DNA from: DASPXY01 sp038227745
Lineage (GTDB): Bacteria > Planctomycetota > Planctomycetia > Gemmatales > Gemmataceae
NCBI GenBank assembly: GCA_038227745.1
Contig: JBBRPS010000489.1
Location: 1 to 7,878 of the forward strand
Direction: 5' to 3'
Length of the DNA: 7,878 nt
The stretch's first letter is position 1. The number at the start of each line of letters is the position of its first letter. Positions 4,497 through 7,878 of this stretch are shown here, piece by piece. The notes under the pieces are model-generated. The model did not search any database and was not told the origin of the DNA. It saw only the letters and a list, made by a program, of their open reading frames with translations. The translations under genes were made by a program, and so were the position numbers.

Positions 4497-5286
4497 CAAT
4501 TTGGCCGTCGCCCTCGACGCCCGCGAGAAGGGGATCGTCGCCATCCCGTGCCGGCCCGGCACGAAGATCCCGCTGCTGAAGTGGAAGGAGTGGCAGGAGG
4601 CCATGCCGCCCGTCGAGCTGCTGCGAGAGTGGTTCCGCGGCGCCTGCAACATTGCGATCGTGACGACCGGCATGGTGCTCTACGACGCGGAGACCCAGGA
4701 GGCGGCCGAGCTGGTGAGGGAGAAATGCGGGGAGACCAGCCACATGCTGAAAACCCCGGGCGGCGGCGTCCACCTCGGCTACCGCCTGCGCAAGGGCGTG
4801 CCGGTGACGAACAAGGTGAAGGTCAAGGGCCTCGACATCGACATCCGGACGAACGGCGGCCTGGAGATGATCCCCAACTCGGTGACGGAAAAAGGACGGT
4901 ACGAATGGCTTGGGCAAGGGCTCCGCCAGATTTCCGAACTGCCGGTCGCCAAGGTCGGCTGGACGAGGACGCGCGTGAAGCGACACGTCCAGACGGCCGT
5001 GGAAGAGCACTGCGAAGGCAGCTTCCTGCTCTACCGCGGCCGCAAGTACATCGACACGTTCGACCGGCGCGCCGTGAGCGGGCAGGGCGGCCACACCACG
5101 GCGTTCACCGCCTTTCTGAAGATCGTGCGGTTCGTCCGCAGGCTCGGGGGCGGCGAGCACGAGGCGTGGCAGCTCGCGCTCTACTACAACGCGACGAAAT
5201 GTGACCCGCCGTGGGACGTGAATGTCCCCGCGGAGGAGCGCTCCCTCCAGCACAAGTTCGAGGACGCACTCCGGCTGGCGAACTAG
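4480..5286 (+). CDS. Stand-alone primase-polymerase (Prim-Pol, AEP superfamily)
   Basis: The protein matches the bifunctional primase/polymerase N-terminal type found on plasmids and integrative elements, which makes primers and extends DNA. Motifs appear in family order. IPCRPGTKIPLLKW lies at about residues 22-35, and NIAIVTTGMVLYDAE at 57-71 holds the acidic pair D69/E71. The TPGGGVHL box (92-99) holds H98, and GLDIDIRTNGGLEMIP (117-132) includes D119 and D121. The C-terminal part has a SGQGGHTTAF segment (200-209) and CDPPWDVN ... LQHKFEDAL, typical of the region after the primase core in such proteins. At 268 residues it lacks the helicase domain that often follows, so a partner helicase must come from the host or from elsewhere in the element. 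The start overlaps the preceding gene by 17 bp. Confidence 0.88.
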   Translation: MEKLADNLAVALDAREKGIVAIPCRPGTKIPLLKWKEWQEAMPPVELLREWFRGACNIAIVTTGMVLYDAETQEAAELVREKCGETSHMLKTPGGGVHLGYRLRKGVPVTNKVKVKGLDIDIRTNGGLEMIPNSVTEKGRYEWLGQGLRQISELPVAKVGWTRTRVKRHVQTAVEEHCEGSFLLYRGRKYIDTFDRRAVSGQGGHTTAFTAFLKIVRFVRRLGGGEHEAWQLALYYNATKCDPPWDVNVPAEERSLQHKFEDALRLAN

Positions 5287-5314
5287 ACGCGGTTCTTTTT
5301 TGAGGAGGTTTTCC

Positions 5315-5551
5315 ATGTCCACGGTCATTGCCGCAATCAAGCTGACGATCCACGGCACCGGGAGCGGGACGTGCTCGCTCACCGGGAAGGAGGAGAGTGA
5401 CGGCCTGACCGTCACCTTCGAGGACGGGACGGTGAAGGAGGTGTTCCTGAGCTGGAAGGGATTCCGGCAACTGCTCGGGCTGAAGGCGGGCAAGGCCCCG
5501 CCGGCGAAAGCCGCGACGAACGGGCCGCCTGCCCCGGCGCCCGCGAAGTGA
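5315..5551 (+). CDS. Hypothetical protein, 78 residues, with strong ribosome binding site
   Basis: GAGGAGG at 5302-5308 sits 6 bases before the ATG at 5315, the strongest Shine-Dalgarno site on the plus strand in this window, so abundant translation is likely. The first 55 residues look like a small beta-rich domain (VIAAIKLTIHGTGSG, GLTVTFEDGTVKEVFLSWKG) with a short helix (FRQLLGL). The tail from residue 58 is a Lys/Ala/Pro linker (KAGKAPPAKAA ... PAPAPAK), probably disordered. The fold family is not recognised. It follows the Prim-Pol gene by 28 bases and may act with it, for example as a DNA-binding accessory, but that is only a guess from position. Confidence 0.75.
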   Translation: MSTVIAAIKLTIHGTGSGTCSLTGKEESDGLTVTFEDGTVKEVFLSWKGFRQLLGLKAGKAPPAKAATNGPPAPAPAK

Positions 5552-5552
5552 T

Positions 5553-5666
5553 GTGAAAAACGGCCCGGCGGCTGTAGGGACTCACACCCGACCGCAGGTG
5601 CGTCTGCGTGGCTGTCCTCTGCGCACGAGGCTTGCCCTGTCTCGGCCACGCCGCCGGGCCGTTCAC
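5553..5666. repeat. Long stem with 77-base loop between small genes
   Basis: AACGGCCCGGCGGC (5559-5572) is perfectly complementary to GCCGCCGGGCCGTT (5650-5663). Skipping three A residues (5556-5558), GTG at 5553-5555 pairs with CAC at 5664-5666. The loop of 77 bases includes GTGCG and CGCAC that can pair inside. It fills most of the gap between the genes ending at 5551 and starting at 5710. It may be a structured untranslated RNA element, a terminator-like 3' structure or a DNA cruciform; there is no T-tract. Confidence 0.7.
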
Positions 5667-5709
5667 TTACGGTACGAAAGCGCCGCCCCGGGCGCCAGGT
5701 CAGTTGACG

Positions 5710-5922
5710 ATGTGGTGGACGATGAACATCCCGCGCGAGGTTTCCGACGAGGCCGCCGACGCCCTGGTCGAACTGGCGTTCCTTGCCCTGCCGTCGGACG
5801 GCAACGAAATGGCGAAGTTCCTGGAGGCGATCCTGCACGTCGTCGCGCGCGAGGTGCGGCGGGCGGTCACGGAGGAGAGGCAACAGCGGCGAGAGAGCAT
5901 CCAGAAGGTGAGCCTACAATGA
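5710..5922 (+). CDS. Hypothetical protein, 70 residues, coupled to the HTH gene
   Basis: Its TGA overlaps the ATG of the excisionase-like gene as ATGA (5919-5922), a typical sign of translational coupling. The protein is helical: EVSDEAADALVELAFLALPS (10-29), EMAKFLEAILHVVAREVRRA (33-52), then a charged tail rich in Glu, Arg and Gln. It may form a small helical bundle or dimer. Two starts are possible, ATG at 5710 (used here) and ATG at 5722, giving 70 or 66 residues; neither has a clear Shine-Dalgarno site. An upstream in-frame start at 5608 would run through the stem structure and is not favoured. No family is recognised. Confidence 0.6.
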   Translation: MWWTMNIPREVSDEAADALVELAFLALPSDGNEMAKFLEAILHVVAREVRRAVTEERQQRRESIQKVSLQ

Positions 5923-6131
5923 ATGAGCTCCTGACGAACCTGCCGCCGCTCCTGACCAAGAAGGAAGTGTGCGAGCTGCTGCGCTGCTCCTCGCGGACGC
6001 TGGACCGCTGGCGCTCCCTCTGGAAGGCGAAGGGCATCGACTGCGGCGAGGTGAAGATCGGCCGCCGCGCGCGCTTCAAGCGGGCGATGATCGAGAAGAT
6101 CATCGCCACGCCGAAGTTGTGGGTCACTTGA
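5919..6131 (+). CDS. Excisionase-like HTH protein, 70 residues
   Basis: This is a MerR-like winged-helix protein of the HTH_17/excisionase type. LLTKKEVCELLRCSSRTLDR (11-30) is the helix-turn-helix. WRSLWKAKGIDCGEVKIGRR (31-50) leads into the wing, and RARFKRAMIEKII closes the domain. Such proteins bind beside attachment sites and direct the integrase toward excision, or act as small repressors; the position next to the integrase gene favours the first role. AAGGTGAG upstream is a weak ribosome binding site, and the ATG lies inside the preceding stop (ATGA). The gene converges with the integrase gene and the last 8 bp overlap, so the two transcripts are complementary at their 3' ends. Confidence 0.85.
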   Translation: MNELLTNLPPLLTKKEVCELLRCSSRTLDRWRSLWKAKGIDCGEVKIGRRARFKRAMIEKIIATPKLWVT

Positions 6132-7347
6132 GGCCGAGCCCTTCCAGGGCCTTGACGACCTTCTCCATCTCGTACATCGCCGAGTCGTCATACGTCTGCA
6201 TCGTCAGGCGGATGTCGCTGTGCCGCATGAACAGCATCCGCAGCCGCGGCGGGACGCCGGCCACGCCGAGCATCGTGTCCGCGGTCATGCGCAGCGAGTG
6301 GAAGTCCGCCTGACGGCCCTCGCCGTCCTTGAAGGGGATCTTCGCCATCTCCAGGTCGGCCTTCATCGTCTTCACCATCTCATTGCGGACCGAGAACAGC
6401 AGGTCACCGGGGAGCTTCCGGGCGTCCTTGATCCACGCGCGGAGGTCCTCGGCGAAGCTCGGGATCAGCAGCAGGCGGGCGGCCTCGCCGTTCTTCGTGA
6501 ACTCGCCCGGCAGGATCAGGTGGGCGAAGGGCTTGGTGTCGAGATGCAGGTACTCGACCCGCAGTGCCGCGATCTCGCCGCGGCGCAGCCCGGTGTAGAT
6601 CGCACACTTGTAGATGAGCGACCGCTCACGGCCAAGCATCTCGAGCTTCGCCCGCACCTGGGGCTTGAGGTTCGCGACCTGCTGCCCCCGCCGCGGGCCG
6701 ATGCGAATCGTCGAGAACTCCTTCAGGGCTCGTACGCGGGTGGTGTCGAGGAGGAGCTGGAGCTGCGGGACGGACAGGGCCCGCCGGGTCCGCACGGGCT
6801 TGCCGCTGGGCTTGGTGACGTGCAGGACCGGGTTCTTCTCCAGTCGCCCCTTCTTCACGAGCCAGTTGCAGAATTGGAACACGGCGGCCCGATAGATGTC
6901 CTTCGTCCGGGCACTCCCCTTGAATTTGTTGACGAACGTCTCGATCGCGTCGGCCGTCAGCTCGATCAGGGTCTTCGCCTCCCCGAGGACGGCCAGCAAG
7001 CAGCGCTCCCGCTCGGCGTAGTAGTCGTCACAGACCCCCTTCGTCTTGAGGTGGGCGAGGAAGTCGGCGACGTGCTCCGCGATCGGCCGTTGCAGGTGTT
7101 CCAGGGACTTATCGACCAGCCCCGCCTTCTCCCGCTCCCGCTGCTGGAGGAGGTCGGTGAGCATCTTGCGGGCGGCCTGCTTGTCGGTGGACAAGGGGAC
7201 GCGCTTGAGCTTCCCGTTCTCCCGCCAGAACCCGTACCACTTCGTGCTCTTCTCCTTGACCTTCCTGGCTCCCGGGGCGTCCTTCGGGACGCGGTTCCCC
7301 TCCGTATCGACGTACCGGACGGTGGTCATCTTGTGGAGTGTAGCCAT
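6124..7347 (-). CDS. int: Tyrosine recombinase / site-specific integrase, 407 residues
   Basis: This enzyme cuts and rejoins DNA at the element and host attachment sites through a covalent phosphotyrosine link. The full catalytic set is visible: R255 in TGLRRGEI, K285 in FTKNGEA, H350 and R353 in FHSLRMTAD, H376 in FMRHSDIR and the nucleophile Y386 in MQTYDD. The N-terminal part (MATLHKMTTVRYVDTEGNRV, then KWYGFWRENGKLKRVPLSTD) fits an arm-binding domain. A SAM-like core-binding domain follows at about residues 85-175. The ATG at 7347 is chosen because AGGAG lies 7 bases upstream; a longer frame opens at 7455, but its extra 36 residues cover repeat-rich DNA and look unnatural. The gene points away from the split tRNA, which is 239 bp upstream. 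The N-terminus resembles planctomycete integrases (from memory). Confidence 0.97.
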   Translation of the reverse strand: MATLHKMTTVRYVDTEGNRVPKDAPGARKVKEKSTKWYGFWRENGKLKRVPLSTDKQAARKMLTDLLQQREREKAGLVDKSLEHLQRPIAEHVADFLAHLKTKGVCDDYYAERERCLLAVLGEAKTLIELTADAIETFVNKFKGSARTKDIYRAAVFQFCNWLVKKGRLEKNPVLHVTKPSGKPVRTRRALSVPQLQLLLDTTRVRALKEFSTIRIGPRRGQQVANLKPQVRAKLEMLGRERSLIYKCAIYTGLRRGEIAALRVEYLHLDTKPFAHLILPGEFTKNGEAARLLLIPSFAEDLRAWIKDARKLPGDLLFSVRNEMVKTMKADLEMAKIPFKDGEGRQADFHSLRMTADTMLGVAGVPPRLRMLFMRHSDIRLTMQTYDDSAMYEMEKVVKALEGLGLK

Positions 7348-7397
7348 CGGTTTCTCCTGTTGCTGAGGCCGTTTTCGGTCGCAACAGATTCTACGCT

Positions 7398-7441
7398 GGT
7401 TGGAACAACCGGGGAAGCTTGGTTGCAACGCTGGTTGCAAC
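7398..7441. repeat. GTTGCAAC-type dyads upstream of the integrase gene
   Basis: GGTTGGAACAACC (7398-7410) is a 5-bp dyad with a 3-bp centre. GTTGCAAC, a perfect palindrome, occurs at 7422-7429 and again at 7434-7441, as part of a TGGTTGCAAC repeat with 12-bp period. A related GTCGCAAC lies at 7378-7385. The first dyad lies just upstream of the -10-like TAGAAT, where a repressor or the integrase itself could bind. Confidence 0.6.
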
Positions 7442-7468
7442 AAACTTAGGCTCACAGCGGCTTTTCAC

Positions 7469-7560
7469 GTCTCGACGTGTCTCGAACGTGGAGGGACAGG
7501 AAGTCGCCGTAAATGCTGGAAATGACTCGACTTGGCTCGCTATGTCTCGATCCGTCTCGG
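7469..7560 (+). repeat. Six GTCTCGA-type repeats at 10-bp steps
   Basis: GTCTCGA occurs at 7469-7475, 7479-7485 and 7544-7550, and close variants at 7524-7530 (GACTCGA), 7534-7540 (GGCTCGC) and 7554-7560 (GTCTCGG). Within each group the start-to-start step is exactly 10 bp: 7469/7479, then 7524/7534/7544/7554. CTCG is kept in all six. Short direct repeats in helical phase between an integrase gene and its crossover site are typical of arm-type integrase binding sites. Confidence 0.7.
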
Positions 7561-7565
7561 CGCAT

Positions 7566-7622
<57 letters not shown>

Positions 7623-7878
7623 AAGTTATTGTGTCGCAAGGACTTAGGTTTGCTGCCCTGGTTGCCTCACTGCTTGGTTGCTTCGCTTTTGGGGTTAACC
7701 CCGTAAACTCTTGGCAGAGAAGGTGTTGCGTAATCATTGTAACATCTCAATAACCCCGGGCGTGTTCCGAGGAAGTTTGCCGGCGCGCACGGCGACCCAG
7801 AGGCGTGTGGACGATTCTTTCCTGGTAAGCCGTTGGCCGTGCCGCCCTTGCCTGCCCTCAGACCGGCACGGCTGCACC
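7623..7878. other. Probable host flank without a gene
   Basis: I see no convincing coding region in this stretch. It holds two TGGTTGCYTC repeats (7659-7668 and 7675-7684), the palindrome GGGGTTAACCCC (7691-7702) and a 9-bp inverted repeat GCCGTGCCG / CGGCACGGC (7836-7844 with 7864-7872). A promoter for the tRNA should be here on the minus strand, but no clear -35/-10 pair could be chosen. Confidence 0.5.

Larger units (their letters stand above)
7348..7565. promoter_or_regulatory. Repeat-rich region between integrase and attachment site
   Basis: There is no gene here. It probably combines the integrase promoter and its control sites with the integrase arm-binding sites. A -10-like TAGAAT lies on the minus strand at 7388-7393, but no good -35 box is found at the normal distance. 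The dyads and the 10-bp phased repeats listed separately fill most of the rest. Confidence 0.5.

Noticed and set aside
3765..4673. A 302-codon open frame on the minus strand
   Set aside because: It runs antisense through three plus-strand genes and has the low-information composition expected of a mirror frame.
4441..5883. A 480-codon open frame on the minus strand
   Set aside because: It covers the Prim-Pol gene and the neighbouring plus-strand genes in antisense. The product is Arg/His/Pro-rich with no recognisable domain, whereas the plus-strand frame carries ordered Prim-Pol motifs.
6220..7449. A 409-codon open frame on the plus strand
   Set aside because: It is antisense to the integrase gene over its whole length. 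Its composition (Leu, Gly, Arg, Val, Glu rich) is that of a mirror frame of GC-rich coding DNA, and the minus-strand product has all catalytic residues.
7348..7455. Upstream extension of the integrase to an ATG at 7455
   Set aside because: The added 36 residues show no integrase similarity and cover operator-like repeats. The ATG at 7347 has an AGGAG at proper distance.
7469..7560. The GTCTCGA repeats as a CRISPR array
   Set aside because: Repeat units are 7 bp at 10-bp steps with no spacers of normal size, and no cas gene is present.

Overview
The window looks like one end of an integrated mobile element in a GC-rich bacterium, most likely a planctomycete of the Gemmata group. That assignment is an inference from the integrase N-terminus, the family types and the frequent absence of Shine-Dalgarno sites; no marker gene settles it. 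The element appears to enter at the left edge and end at about 7586, where its boundary lies in the anticodon loop of a tRNA-Gly(CCC) gene. Only the tRNA 5' half remains here, so the rest of the tRNA and the other end of the element should lie to the left of this window.

Layout, left to right. Positions 2-853 hold the 3' part of a replication-relaxation-type protein gene. Positions 854-1210 are a gene-free, highly structured stretch with a 24-bp perfect inverted repeat, several hairpins and two terminator-like structures. Positions 1211-2499 hold small genes of lower GC: an overlapping pair whose second member ends in a membrane helix, a 65-residue protein, and a gene with an apparent one-base frameshift. 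Positions 2500-2839 are again gene-poor and rich in inverted repeats. A possible 29-residue membrane peptide follows at 2840-2929. A solitary DNA methyltransferase gene begins at 3035, directly after a terminator-like hairpin and T-tract. Positions 3771-5551 hold a CxxC zinc-ribbon-like protein, a 66-residue protein, a stand-alone primase-polymerase and a 78-residue protein with a strong ribosome binding site. A structured gap (5552-5709) leads to a 70-residue protein that overlaps an excisionase-like HTH gene by 4 bp. The HTH gene runs convergently into a tyrosine integrase gene on the minus strand, and the two overlap by 8 bp.

Between the integrase start (7347) and the tRNA junction lie two repeat families. 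One is a set of GTTGCAAC-type dyads next to a possible integrase promoter. The other is six GTCTCGA-type repeats placed at 10-bp steps, which resemble integrase arm-binding sites. Beyond 7622 is probably host chromosome, and I see no gene there.

Taken together, integrase plus HTH directionality factor would move the element. The relaxation-type protein and Prim-Pol suggest that it can also prime or initiate its own replication after excision, as in plasmid-like integrative elements. The methyltransferase may protect or mark its DNA. The small genes in the middle are the least understood cargo.
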